From: Prevotellaceae bacterium
Lineage (GTDB): Bacteria; Bacteroidota; Bacteroidia; Bacteroidales; Muribaculaceae
Length of the DNA stretch: 64,000 bases
Assembly (NCBI GenBank): GCA_021772015.1
Contig: JAETNS010000011.1
Coordinates: forward strand, 1-64,000
Direction of reading: 5' to 3'
Part shown: positions 36,687-45,157 of the stretch, piece by piece
Layout: every line of letters starts with the position of its first letter
Position numbering within the stretch: the stretch's first letter is position 1
Program-made: the position numbers and the translations under genes
The notes under the pieces: model-generated
Told to the model about the DNA's origin: nothing
The model's input: the letters and a program-made list of their open reading frames with translations, nothing else
The model's database searches: none

Positions 36687-37754
36687 ATGTGTTTGCCGAA
36701 ACCACATTTGAAATTTGTATCTTACATGCAGGTGATATGTATTATCCTTGTTGTGTTGGGACATTCTTTCCATCTTTATCCTGATGGAAGGTATGGGGAG
36801 TCGTTAGTGATCAAAAAGATGATCTACAGCTTCCACATGCCAGCATTCATGTTTGTCTCCGGATTTCTTATGTGTTACTCCTCCTTAAGTGTCGGCAATA
36901 GAAATGATAAAGGTGTTTTTTATTTCTTCGTTCAGAAATTCAGCAGATTGTTGCTGCCTTATTTGGTGTTGACTGCTGTCACGTTCATTCCAAGAGCTTC
37001 GTTGAATTTCATGGCGGATGATAATATATCTATTGATTGGATGAGTTTCATTGAAGGCTTTTTTATTAGAAAACAAATGCTGATCCCTTATTTCTGGTTT
37101 GTGCAAGCATCTTTTCTGCTATTAGTTTTTTCATATTCCTGTATTAAAATATTGGTAAGATACAATGTCAACAGAAATTGGAGCATTGCGTTGTTAATGA
37201 TTCTCTTTTTTATGTTGCCATTATCTGAGATAAGATGGACTGCTTTTTTCTCATTAGATATGGCGATAGAGTTGGGCCTATATTTTTGTCTGGGGATAAT
37301 TTATGCAAATTGGTTTGATAAGATCGACTTGTTTATTAAATGGGATTCATTGATTATTTGTGCATTATTTATTGGTGGTTTTATGGGAGCTTTTTTTGTG
37401 CCTTTGAATTATTGGACGAGCATGTTATGTGCTATATTGGGAATCGGGATGGTAATATCATTGGCTCATATCATTGAAAATAGAAAAATAACCGTTTTTG
37501 ATCATCTGACGGGAGCTAATTATATGATTTTTCTCTTGTCATGGTATTTTAATGTTTTAGCACAACAGGTTTTGGCTTATTTTGTTACCATTCCATGGTA
37601 TGTTCATACGCTCTTGTCATTGTTTTCGGGCATCTATGTCCCATATGCAGCATATATTTGGTTGAGAAACAAGCAGAATAGTAAAATCGGACGTATAACC
37701 GCTGTGCTGTTAGGACAAAAGTTCCCGAAAAAACAATATAGCATTAAGATGTAA
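36687..37754 (+). CDS. Acyltransferase family 3 membrane protein
   Basis: Proteins of this family move acetyl or other acyl groups onto sugars of surface glycans. The 355 residues have about ten membrane helices. Near the N-terminus is ICIILVVLGHSFH, with the catalytic-type His, and then SFHMPAFMFVSGFLM, the family signature. The gene is clearly richer in A/T than the ribosomal genes before it and uses codons such as tta, aaa and ata freely, a sign of transfer. The acceptor glycan is unknown; the neighbour is a glycosyltransferase. Confidence 0.82.
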   Translation: MCLPKPHLKFVSYMQVICIILVVLGHSFHLYPDGRYGESLVIKKMIYSFHMPAFMFVSGFLMCYSSLSVGNRNDKGVFYFFVQKFSRLLLPYLVLTAVTFIPRASLNFMADDNISIDWMSFIEGFFIRKQMLIPYFWFVQASFLLLVFSYSCIKILVRYNVNRNWSIALLMILFFMLPLSEIRWTAFFSLDMAIELGLYFCLGIIYANWFDKIDLFIKWDSLIICALFIGGFMGAFFVPLNYWTSMLCAILGIGMVISLAHIIENRKITVFDHLTGANYMIFLLSWYFNVLAQQVLAYFVTIPWYVHTLLSLFSGIYVPYAAYIWLRNKQNSKIGRITAVLLGQKFPKKQYSIKM

Positions 37755-37886
37755 TCGTATGTAATGTACAATCTGTTGTGAGTAGTGGGTTATACTATGA
37801 CAAATTTTTCGTGTCTTTTTATATACGATGTTGTAAAATGATATATAGTAAAATTTATTGATTGTTAATAATTGTGGTTTATAAAG

Positions 37887-38747
37887 ATGAAAGGTAAACT
37901 GATTATCAATCCAATCGGAGGACTGGCCAATAGGATGAGGACATTGGCCGGAGGACTTACAATGGCATCGGAACTGGGTCTTGACTATAAGGTGATATGG
38001 CTGAAAAATTGGGAAATAGCTGCCGGTTATGAAGATATATTTGAATTGCCCGAATGCCTTAAAGATAAGATAGAGATGCCATCTAAAACAAAGTACGAGT
38101 TCTTTTTTTCTATACCACGGAAAAGGAATTTGTGGATAAGCGGCTTGACTCTTAGGCGTTTCGAGCTTGTGTTGTATGATAGTAAAGTACCATTGACATC
38201 AATATTGTCAAGAGAAGATTCGGACGAGGAATTGAATAGAATTGTAAGGCAAGCTACAATTGGTGGAAAGTCTTGTTATATTCAAGGGGGAACAAATATT
38301 TACGGTTTCTCGCCTGATTTCTATCGTGATCTTTTTATTTTGCGGGGTAAACTACAAATGAAAGTGAATGAGGTTCTGGCGGTATTAGGTGACAGCCCAA
38401 TCGGAGTACACATAAGAAGGACTGATAATATTATGTCTATAGAACATAGTCCATTGTCGTTGTTTGAGTCGGAAATTGAGAAGATCGTGCAGAAAAATCC
38501 GTCACAAATGTTTTATTTGGCAACGGATAGTGATGAGGTAAAACGGGTGTTAAAAGACAGATTTGGGACAAACTTGGTGACAAGTGAAAATTCTGCAAGA
38601 AGAGATACGAGAGAAGGCATAGAAGATGCAGCGGTGGAGATGTTTGTCCTATCTAAAACGTCCAAAATCATTGGTTCATATTACAGTTCTTTTTCAGAGG
38701 CTGCGGCATTGTTAGGAGGGTGTCAATTAGAGGTCATGCGTAAATGA
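37887..38747 (+). CDS. Fucosyltransferase-like glycosyltransferase (GT11/NodZ type)
   Basis: The 286-residue product has an N-terminal [20 protein letters not shown], like the GGLGN motif of alpha-1,2- and alpha-1,6-fucosyltransferases, and the nucleotide-binding signature VHIRRTDN (the HxRRxD motif) near residue 178. It ends with [18 protein letters not shown]. The start at 37887 is the first ATG; a TTG 15 nt upstream is less likely. The gene is AT-rich, like its neighbour. Its last 21 nt overlap the end of ispF on the other strand, so the island appears to have been joined directly onto ispF. The sugar donor is inferred from motifs only. Confidence 0.72.
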   Translation: MKGKLIINPIGGLANRMRTLAGGLTMASELGLDYKVIWLKNWEIAAGYEDIFELPECLKDKIEMPSKTKYEFFFSIPRKRNLWISGLTLRRFELVLYDSKVPLTSILSREDSDEELNRIVRQATIGGKSCYIQGGTNIYGFSPDFYRDLFILRGKLQMKVNEVLAVLGDSPIGVHIRRTDNIMSIEHSPLSLFESEIEKIVQKNPSQMFYLATDSDEVKRVLKDRFGTNLVTSENSARRDTREGIEDAAVEMFVLSKTSKIIGSYYSSFSEAAALLGGCQLEVMRK

Positions 38748-39218
38748 TGCAAGCAGTGCGGATGCCTGGGCGGCGATGCCTTCGCCACGGCCTGTGAAGC
38801 CAAGGTGCTCGGTTGTAGTTGCTTTGACAGAGACGGATTCAAGTGGGAGGGAGATGTCTTCGGCGATGTTTTGGACCATCAGGGGGATGTAGGGGAGAAG
38901 CTTTGGTGACTGGGCTATGATTGTAACGTCGACATTGATTGGCGACAGGCCACGTTGTTCTCGTATGATGTTGGCTGTCTCGCGCAACAGTAGGCGGGAA
39001 TCAGCTCCTTTATAGCGGGGATCTGTGTCGGGGAAATGATAACCGATGTCGCGGAGGGCAGCAGCACCAAGTAGAGCGTCGGAAAGGGCATGTAGGGCGA
39101 CATCGGCATCGCTGTGGCCGAGCAGTCCGCGGTCATATGGGATTTCTACGCCGCAGAGGATGAGTTTGCGGCCTTCAACAAGGCGGTGGACATCGAAGCC
39201 GTTTCCGATTCTGTACAT
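38727..39218 (-). CDS. ispF: 2-C-methyl-D-erythritol 2,4-cyclodiphosphate synthase
   Basis: IspF is the fifth enzyme of the MEP isoprenoid pathway and makes the cyclic diphosphate with loss of CMP. The 163 residues have [11 protein letters not shown] and [20 protein letters not shown] with the zinc ligands Asp and His, then [13 protein letters not shown] and the closing [19 protein letters not shown]. The start at 39218 (MYRIG) matches homologues; 14 more in-frame residues come from a repeat at 39240-39263. It is the last gene of the minus-strand cluster that begins with rdgB, and its 3' end overlaps the glycosyltransferase gene. Confidence 0.96.
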   Translation of the reverse strand: MYRIGNGFDVHRLVEGRKLILCGVEIPYDRGLLGHSDADVALHALSDALLGAAALRDIGYHFPDTDPRYKGADSRLLLRETANIIREQRGLSPINVDVTIIAQSPKLLPYIPLMVQNIAEDISLPLESVSVKATTTEHLGFTGRGEGIAAQASALLASFTHDL

Positions 39219-39239
39219 TGGGGTAAGATTGGGGTGTAG

Positions 39240-39263
39240 CCCCTCGCTGCGCTCCGGCACAGG
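39240..39263. repeat. Dispersed repeat half-site beside ispF
   Basis: The 24 bases match one arm of the inverted repeat at 352-414 at 22 positions. The preceding ggggtgt and the following act are shared too, so similarity extends a little beyond the arm. It lies in the 136-nt gap between ispF and porV. Confidence 0.7.
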
Positions 39264-39354
39264 ACTTTGAGGGGAAGGAATAGGGTAGAGGGGGAGAGGG
39301 CGTTTCCGGAGAGACTTTTTGTTTACAGGGTGAAAGAAGGACTTGAATGCCGGA

Positions 39355-40599
39355 TTATTTCCGGCGGCCGAGGAGGTCGCGCAGGCCGTCCATATCGAAG
39401 GTCAGGGTGAAACGCAGGGTCTGGTCAAGGGGTGATGTCTGGGCGGTGGCCAGCATGTAGGCCGCGTCCAGGCGGACGACATTGAGGGAGAAGCCTGCGC
39501 CGAAGCCGAAATACTGGCGGTTGCCTTTGTATTGGCTTTCGTGGTAGTAGCCTGCGCGGAGGAAGAACTGCTGGTTGTAATTGTATTCCGCTCCGATAGA
39601 GTAGGATATCTCGCGGAGTTCCTCTTTGAATCCGCCGGGTGCGTCGCTGAATGACTTGAATATGCCGGTGATGGGTGACATGGTTTCCCAATTGTTGAGG
39701 GCTTCAGCATATGCTCCTTCATCGACCTGTCCTTCTTCGTTACGGTAATCATCCCGGCGGGGACGGGTGGGGACAAGAAGTTTGTTCAGGTCAAGGCTGA
39801 CGGCGAGGTTGTGGTAGTCGGCGAGGGGGAACATGAAGGAGGTCCCCAGACGGAGGTTTGTCGGCAGGAAGGCCGGCGGTTGTCCTTCGGGAGAGACTTT
39901 GGTACCGATATTGGAGATGTCCCATCCCCAGGAGAACTGGCACTCGCTTTGTCCGACAATGGGGTATGTCACGAAGTATCCGGATATGTCGGCAGAGAAG
40001 GCCGATGCTCCACTGGGCTGAGTGGAGGTGCTGGAGGCTCCGAATCCGAGATCGGAATATATATAGCGGAATACGACACCCATCGAGAATTTCTCGGAGA
40101 GTTTGCGTGAATAGCCTATATCAAAGGCAAGCTCATAGGGGTTGACGCTCTCTGTGACTCCTCCGAGACTTTCCGAGTTGACTTCGCCCAGCGAGAAGTA
40201 ACGCAACGAGGCACTGATCGCCTGGTTGTCGTTGCTTCCTATTTTCCAATATCCGGCAAGGTTGGCCAGGAAGATATCGTTGACCAACTTGCGCAACCAT
40301 GGAGTGTAGCTCAAGGCGACGGCTCCTTGTGAGTAGGCGAACGCGTATTTCGACGGGTTCCAGAACTGGGAATTCGCGTCAGGATCGGTGGCCGCGCCAA
40401 GGTCTCCCATAGACGCGCCGCGCGCGTCGGGAGCAATCCCGAGAGATGTAACACCGGTCTGGACGGGGTTGAATTCGTTCTTTATCTGGTCATCGGCATT
40501 GGCCTTCTCCGCGCATAGTATCGCGGCAAGGATGGTGGCGGCTATCGTTGATTTAGCCGCTATCGGAGAGATTGACATATTGCGGAGCGAAGTCATCAT
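39355..40599 (-). CDS. porV: Type IX secretion outer-membrane protein PorV
   Basis: PorV is a 14-strand barrel of the FadL type that takes T9SS cargo from the SprA (Sov) channel and hands it to PorU for signal removal. The 414 residues have a signal peptide ([16 protein letters not shown]), then the family pattern [40 protein letters not shown] and [19 protein letters not shown]. It ends in FTLTFDMDG plus a short tail. It is co-directional with porZ, with one unknown gene between. Confidence 0.9.
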   Translation of the reverse strand: MMTSLRNMSISPIAAKSTIAATILAAILCAEKANADDQIKNEFNPVQTGVTSLGIAPDARGASMGDLGAATDPDANSQFWNPSKYAFAYSQGAVALSYTPWLRKLVNDIFLANLAGYWKIGSNDNQAISASLRYFSLGEVNSESLGGVTESVNPYELAFDIGYSRKLSEKFSMGVVFRYIYSDLGFGASSTSTQPSGASAFSADISGYFVTYPIVGQSECQFSWGWDISNIGTKVSPEGQPPAFLPTNLRLGTSFMFPLADYHNLAVSLDLNKLLVPTRPRRDDYRNEEGQVDEGAYAEALNNWETMSPITGIFKSFSDAPGGFKEELREISYSIGAEYNYNQQFFLRAGYYHESQYKGNRQYFGFGAGFSLNVVRLDAAYMLATAQTSPLDQTLRFTLTFDMDGLRDLLGRRK

Positions 40600-40683
40600 T
40601 GTCTGTATGATTAGAGAATCCTTGAAATCAAAGGACTCTGAATATATAACTTAAAAGGTGTGGTTTTATTGCCCCACGGGTTG

Positions 40684-41214
40684 TCAAAGGCGGCCGAGCG
40701 GGAGCAGATGTGTCAGAATCTCCTCGCGGGACATGGCGTTGCGGTCTGTGAGGGATTTTACCATAGCGCAGACGGCGTTGTTCACTGCCGGGTGCAGGAG
40801 CAATTGCCGGATGTAGGTGAACGCATTGTCGCAGATCTGCTCTACTTCTCCTGACTCGAGGCCACAAGTTTCCTCTCCTTCACTGGTGAGATGCCGGAGC
40901 ATCAGCGATCTGACTTCATGAGACAGGTCGGAGTGTCTTCTGTTCAATGATCTGGCGAGAAGGTTGCCGATGATCATCGCGGAGGTGAGCTGGAAATGAC
41001 GGAATGAAGATTTCCATACATCTTTGACGGAAAATCCCGGATTGGACGGCTGGAAAAAATCTGTCGTGAGTTTCATCCCGAGGTCTGCCGGAGCGTCAAG
41101 TTGCAAGGAGTCAATATATTGCTCCGCGTCGAAAATGAAAAGAGACAAGGCCATACCGCAGAGCCCGAAGGCCCTGTCGGTACGGTCGGTGTATTTTAGT
41201 GAGGCGGATGTCAT
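40684..41214 (-). CDS. Uncharacterised all-alpha protein between porZ and porV
   Basis: The 176 residues have no signal peptide or membrane segment, so the protein is probably cytoplasmic. It looks fully helical, with two helical halves (FGLCGMALSLFIFDAEQYID, FRHFQLTSAMIIGNLLARSL) and an acidic middle (LTSEGEETCGLESGEVEQIC). It starts 4 nt after the porZ stop, so it is probably co-translated with porZ. I recognise no family. Its place in the cluster suggests, but does not prove, a link with T9SS. Confidence 0.65.
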   Translation of the reverse strand: MTSASLKYTDRTDRAFGLCGMALSLFIFDAEQYIDSLQLDAPADLGMKLTTDFFQPSNPGFSVKDVWKSSFRHFQLTSAMIIGNLLARSLNRRHSDLSHEVRSLMLRHLTSEGEETCGLESGEVEQICDNAFTYIRQLLLHPAVNNAVCAMVKSLTDRNAMSREEILTHLLPLGRL

Positions 41215-41218
41215 CGTG

Positions 41219-43627
41219 TCAGTTGATTACCATTATCTTGGTCACACAGTTGTCGCTGCCGGAGTCGTTGCTGTTGCCGTGTGAGGCGAAGACGTAATAA
41301 ACTCCGGTCTTGACGCGGTCGCCGTTTGCGTTGCATCCGTCCCAGGTTATCATACCCCCTTCGCTGCGTCCCTGGAAAAAGACATTTCCTGCCGCGTCGG
41401 CGATTTTGACAAGTGTGTTGTCTATCAAGCCTGTGACTGTTATCCATCCGGAATAGTCAGGGCGGACGGGGTTGGGGTATGCATATACCTCGTCAAGGTC
41501 CTCACTCGCCGGAGCGGCAGTTGAGTTGTATTCCACCACGCCGTTTTCCGTGGCGAAGAACACGCTCGATGAGTTGGGATCGCATGCGACAGAGAATACC
41601 TTATTGGATGGCAGGATCGAGTTGTCCATGTCATAGTGCTCAAGTATCTGGTCGCCGTCCTCGCTTACGAGATACACGCCTGCGGTAGTGGTGGAGATCC
41701 ATTTGCGGTTGGAGCTGTCGACGGCTATGCCGCTGACAGTTATGGCATCCAACAGGTAGTCGGCCAATCCTGTCCCGTCATTGCGTGGAACTTTAAGGTG
41801 GTTGACCTGAACGACATCGGAGTTGATCTTGGATGGATCAGTGATTTCGAATACACCTTTGTCCGTTCCTACCCAGAGCCGTCCTTTCTTGTCCTCGCAA
41901 AGTGCTCCGACATGGTAAAAAGAAAGGGTCTTATTATCCTGGTCAATATAAGAAGTTGTTACGATAATTGAATCATCTTTGGGGGATGGAGTTCCCTTTG
42001 AGTTAACAAAGGTTAATGCCGTGCTCCAATATCCAGTTGCAAATACCATCTGTCCGGAGACTTTTAAAGGACAACCAACGATACACCGCCCTATAAAACT
42101 TCCTCCATCATGTATGATCCAGTTGTTCTTATCGTATGTACCGTCATGTAATGCAGAATAAGGAATGACAAATATATTGTTTGAGCCGGAATTTTCCTGT
42201 GTAACCCAAAGGTTGTCATATTTATCAAAGCCAACATATGTGATACGATATCCATATGTGGCATTCACGGGGATGTCGGAATTAGTAAACTGATGAACTT
42301 GGATACCATCTTTGATCATATAAAGACCTTGGTTCCAAGAGCCGACATAATAGGTCCCGGCATCATGAGGATCTCCTGTCACCCAAGAAGGACGAGCTAT
42401 GTTAGTCGCAGGATTGCCTTTGTTGGTCAGCCCGGAAGGCGTTATGTCTGTAAAGCCTGAATCACGTGTGAATGATGAAGCTTTTAGTGGCAATGAGCCA
42501 ATTAGCCCAACTTGAAAGCCATATTCATAATCTTCATTCCAAAACAGCAAATTGCCGGTAGGTTGTGCGAAAATTCGATTACATCCGGCAGCAGAGAATT
42601 CCGTCTTTCCGAATTTATCGCCGAGCTGAGTCGGATTGGCACGGTCAGTTATGTCATACTGACATATGCCGTCGGCATTGCCAGCCCAGATTTCGTCAAG
42701 ACCGTCAAGAGCGGATAATGTCTGGCCTTTCAGGACGGAGGGGAAAGCAGTTATTTCAGGAGCGGTTGCGGGTGTTCCCGGTGAGTAGCTGAACATGTTG
42801 GATCCGTTGGAGATGAAAACCTGATCAGTCCCAACAGGAACCATATGGGTCATCAGTACATCCGCGTTGTTGTGGCGCAACAGAGTATATGTCAACTTGT
42901 CGTTGGCGAAGTCGAAATCAGCGATTACTACCTTATTGTTGTTACCTGATTTATGGGTTAAAAAGACACGCTTGTCACCTAATGTGGCGGTCACGTCGCC
43001 ATAAGTCCATGAGCCGGTGTTGTTGCCGATAAACTTGAATCTGTCGATATTGACAAGGTGCTCGCTTGCGGGAGCAGCCATCAGCTGCCGGTTGTAACCT
43101 ATGACAACATGATCTCCAAGTCCAAAGACCTTGTCCACCGCCAAGGGAGAGAACATGGTCTCGACTGTCTCGTTCTTGCGGTCATCCAGAGTCACCAGAC
43201 CAAAGGTCGTGGCGACATATATGCGGTCTTTCCCGAAACCGACGTGATTGATCGCCGGCTTGCCTGTGATGAGCGCGTCGGAGATATCGGAGATATTTAT
43301 GACCGAGCCGTCATCATTGATCCGGTCGATATTGCAGTTGTCATATACCACAATCAGGTATTTCCCGTCGGGATGTGGATATATAGATTTGATTGCTCCG
43401 CCGTTGAGGTCGTTTGAGATATTCAATGAGCGTACCTCGTGGGTCTTTTTGTCGACGGAAAACAGTGATCCCACTGACAGGTAATATGCCATTCCTTTGG
43501 TCTCCGCGATCGTCGACACTCCGCCAAAAGGGGAATGTATCGTCCAACCTCCTACGGGGAGCTGGGCGTTGACTGAGAGGCTGATTAATGCAACTGCGAA
43601 TATGAGGGCGATTTTCTTGATCATCAT
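41219..43627 (-). CDS. porZ: Type IX secretion protein PorZ
   Basis: PorZ is a surface protein of the T9SS attachment complex (with PorU, PorV, PorQ) and delivers anionic LPS for linking to cargo. The 802 residues have a signal peptide (KKIALIFAVALISLSVNA), two beta-propellers (WTIHSPFGGVSTIAETKG, KSIYPHPDGKYLIVVYDN, later KGRLWVGTDKGVFEI and DSSNRKWISTTTAGVYLV), and a T9SS C-terminal domain with YPNPVRP, WDGCNANGDRVKTGVY and the final VTKIMVIN. Bases about 41900-42620 (residues about 336-576) are visibly more AT-rich than the rest, a likely recombination patch. It lies 9 nt after rdgB. Confidence 0.85.
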   Translation of the reverse strand: MMIKKIALIFAVALISLSVNAQLPVGGWTIHSPFGGVSTIAETKGMAYYLSVGSLFSVDKKTHEVRSLNISNDLNGGAIKSIYPHPDGKYLIVVYDNCNIDRINDDGSVINISDISDALITGKPAINHVGFGKDRIYVATTFGLVTLDDRKNETVETMFSPLAVDKVFGLGDHVVIGYNRQLMAAPASEHLVNIDRFKFIGNNTGSWTYGDVTATLGDKRVFLTHKSGNNNKVVIADFDFANDKLTYTLLRHNNADVLMTHMVPVGTDQVFISNGSNMFSYSPGTPATAPEITAFPSVLKGQTLSALDGLDEIWAGNADGICQYDITDRANPTQLGDKFGKTEFSAAGCNRIFAQPTGNLLFWNEDYEYGFQVGLIGSLPLKASSFTRDSGFTDITPSGLTNKGNPATNIARPSWVTGDPHDAGTYYVGSWNQGLYMIKDGIQVHQFTNSDIPVNATYGYRITYVGFDKYDNLWVTQENSGSNNIFVIPYSALHDGTYDKNNWIIHDGGSFIGRCIVGCPLKVSGQMVFATGYWSTALTFVNSKGTPSPKDDSIIVTTSYIDQDNKTLSFYHVGALCEDKKGRLWVGTDKGVFEITDPSKINSDVVQVNHLKVPRNDGTGLADYLLDAITVSGIAVDSSNRKWISTTTAGVYLVSEDGDQILEHYDMDNSILPSNKVFSVACDPNSSSVFFATENGVVEYNSTAAPASEDLDEVYAYPNPVRPDYSGWITVTGLIDNTLVKIADAAGNVFFQGRSEGGMITWDGCNANGDRVKTGVYYVFASHGNSNDSGSDNCVTKIMVIN

Positions 43628-43636
43628 GGGATTGTA

Positions 43637-44236
43637 TTAAGGATTGGTTTCCAAAATCTTGAGTAGGGCTTCCGAAGCACGCCGGCGGTGGGAGATGGCG
43701 TTCTTCTCGTCAGATGTCATCTCGGCAAAAGTCAACGATTGTCCCTCCGGGATGAACAAGGGATCATATCCGAAGCCGTCAGTGCCGCGCGGAGTGGTGG
43801 CGATAGAGCCGTTCACTATGCCTTCGGCTAAGAACTCCTTGCCACCGATAATAGCGGCTATGACTGTGCGGAAGCGGGCTTTGCGGTTTTCAATGCCGTC
43901 AAGCTTTTCAAGGAGTAACGCGGAGTTGGCGGAAGCGTCGTGTCCTTCACCGCGCCCGTTGATGCTGGCGTATCTTGCTGACATCACGCCCGGTTGACCT
44001 CCAAGGGCTTCGACTTCCAGACCGGTGTCATCCGCGAAGCAGTCGCAGTGAAACCGTTGGCTTACCCAACGTGCTTTCTGGAGCGCGTTGCCTTCGATCG
44101 TGTCGGAAGTCTCCGGAATTTCCTCCCGGCATCCGATTTCCTCAAGGGAGACAATCTGTCGCCTTTTCCCGAGGATAGCGCGTAGCTCTGTGATTTTGTG
44201 GGCGTTGTTGGTAGCAAAAACCAGTTTTTCCTGCAT
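43637..44236 (-). CDS. rdgB: XTP/dITP diphosphatase
   Basis: RdgB (Ham1) hydrolyses non-standard purine triphosphates so they are not built into DNA or RNA. The 199 residues have the N-terminal LVFATNNAHKITELRAIL, FADDTGLEVEALGGQPGVMS and ARYASI, then GTDGFGYDPLFIPEG and the closing SHRRRASE. First gene of the minus-strand unit rdgB-porZ-unknown-porV-ispF. Confidence 0.96.
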   Translation of the reverse strand: MQEKLVFATNNAHKITELRAILGKRRQIVSLEEIGCREEIPETSDTIEGNALQKARWVSQRFHCDCFADDTGLEVEALGGQPGVMSARYASINGRGEGHDASANSALLLEKLDGIENRKARFRTVIAAIIGGKEFLAEGIVNGSIATTPRGTDGFGYDPLFIPEGQSLTFAEMTSDEKNAISHRRRASEALLKILETNP

Positions 44237-44340
44237 TACGTCAAGTCAAAGTTTACTCAACATATATAACGTATTCTTTTGCTGTTTATTATTATCGGAT
44301 TGGTTTTTGCCGGAAAATAGAGATAGGGATAGGGCAAGAA

Positions 44341-44375
44341 AAAGGAAGCAACTCATTTTATGGATTGCTTCCTTT
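44341..44375 (-). terminator. Terminator of argS and the Bax1-I gene
   Basis: A perfect 11-bp stem (44341-44351 with 44365-44375) is followed on the minus strand by a T-rich tail (ttcttg after the cctttt end). It lies 27 nt past the stop at 44403. Confidence 0.85.
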
Positions 44376-44402
44376 GATGGTTGATTATAGACTGCTATGT
44401 TG

Positions 44403-45134
44403 TCAGTCGCGGGAGGAACCGAAGAAGCGGAGGAGGTAGATGAAGAGGTTGATGAAGTCGAGGTAGAGGGAGAGGGCGCCCCAGGTGGCGAGGGAGCCGT
44501 TGGCGATACCCATGTTCATGGCTGCCATCTGCTTGATTTTCTGGGTGTCCCAGGCGGTCAAGCCGATGAAGATCAGGACTCCGAGGCCGGAGATGATCCA
44601 GTCGAAGGTGCTGTTGGCCCAGAAGATGTTGACCACGATGCAGATGATCAGGCCAAAGAGGGCCATGTAGAGGAATGAGCCGATTTTTGTCAGGTCACGG
44701 TTGGTGAAGTAGCCGTAGACGCTCATTGCCCCGAAGACGGCGGCGGTGATCAGGAATGTCTTGAATATGGAGTTGAACGAGAAGGCCAGGAAGATTATCG
44801 AGAGGGTGAGGCCGTTGACGAGGGCGAAAAGGAAGAAGAGTCCGGTCGACATGCCGGGGCTCATTTTGCCAAGACGCGCGGAGATCCAGAGGACGAGCCC
44901 GACTTCGACGATGGCGAGGCCCCAGTAGATCCAGCGGTTGGTGGCCAGCGATATGGTGATGTTGGGGGCGTAGAAGTATGCGATGAGGGCAGCTGCTGCG
45001 GAAACCAGCAAGGCCAGGAACATCTTGACGTAGACTTGCTTCATTACGGCCGAGACTTTTGCGTCGAGCGACTGGGGCTGCTGGCTGTTTTGCCAGTAGT
45101 TCTGGGCCGGATTGGGGTTGTTGAGGTAGTTCAT
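44403..45134 (-). CDS. Bax inhibitor-1 / YccA-YbhL family membrane protein
   Basis: The 243 residues have seven membrane segments and the family ending (AAWDTQKIK-type TAWDTQKIKQMAAMNMG, LYLDFINLFIYLLRFFG). The N-terminal 45 residues are polar and rich in Asn and Gln (NPNPAQNYWQNSQQPQS). The family includes E. coli YbhL and YccA; YccA modulates FtsH, and others are pH-gated calcium channels. Function here is not known. The start at 45134 was chosen by homology; the frame stays open far upstream into argS but that part is out of frame with argS and not protein-like. Confidence 0.88.
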   Translation of the reverse strand: MNYLNNPNPAQNYWQNSQQPQSLDAKVSAVMKQVYVKMFLALLVSAAAALIAYFYAPNITISLATNRWIYWGLAIVEVGLVLWISARLGKMSPGMSTGLFFLFALVNGLTLSIIFLAFSFNSIFKTFLITAAVFGAMSVYGYFTNRDLTKIGSFLYMALFGLIICIVVNIFWANSTFDWIISGLGVLIFIGLTAWDTQKIKQMAAMNMGIANGSLATWGALSLYLDFINLFIYLLRFFGSSRD

Positions 45135-45157
45135 TGTTGATTGTTTTTTGCTTGTTT

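Noticed and set aside
36687-38747. Transposon or integrase-borne island
   Set aside because: The region is AT-rich and looks foreign, but no transposase, integrase, terminal repeat or target duplication is visible.
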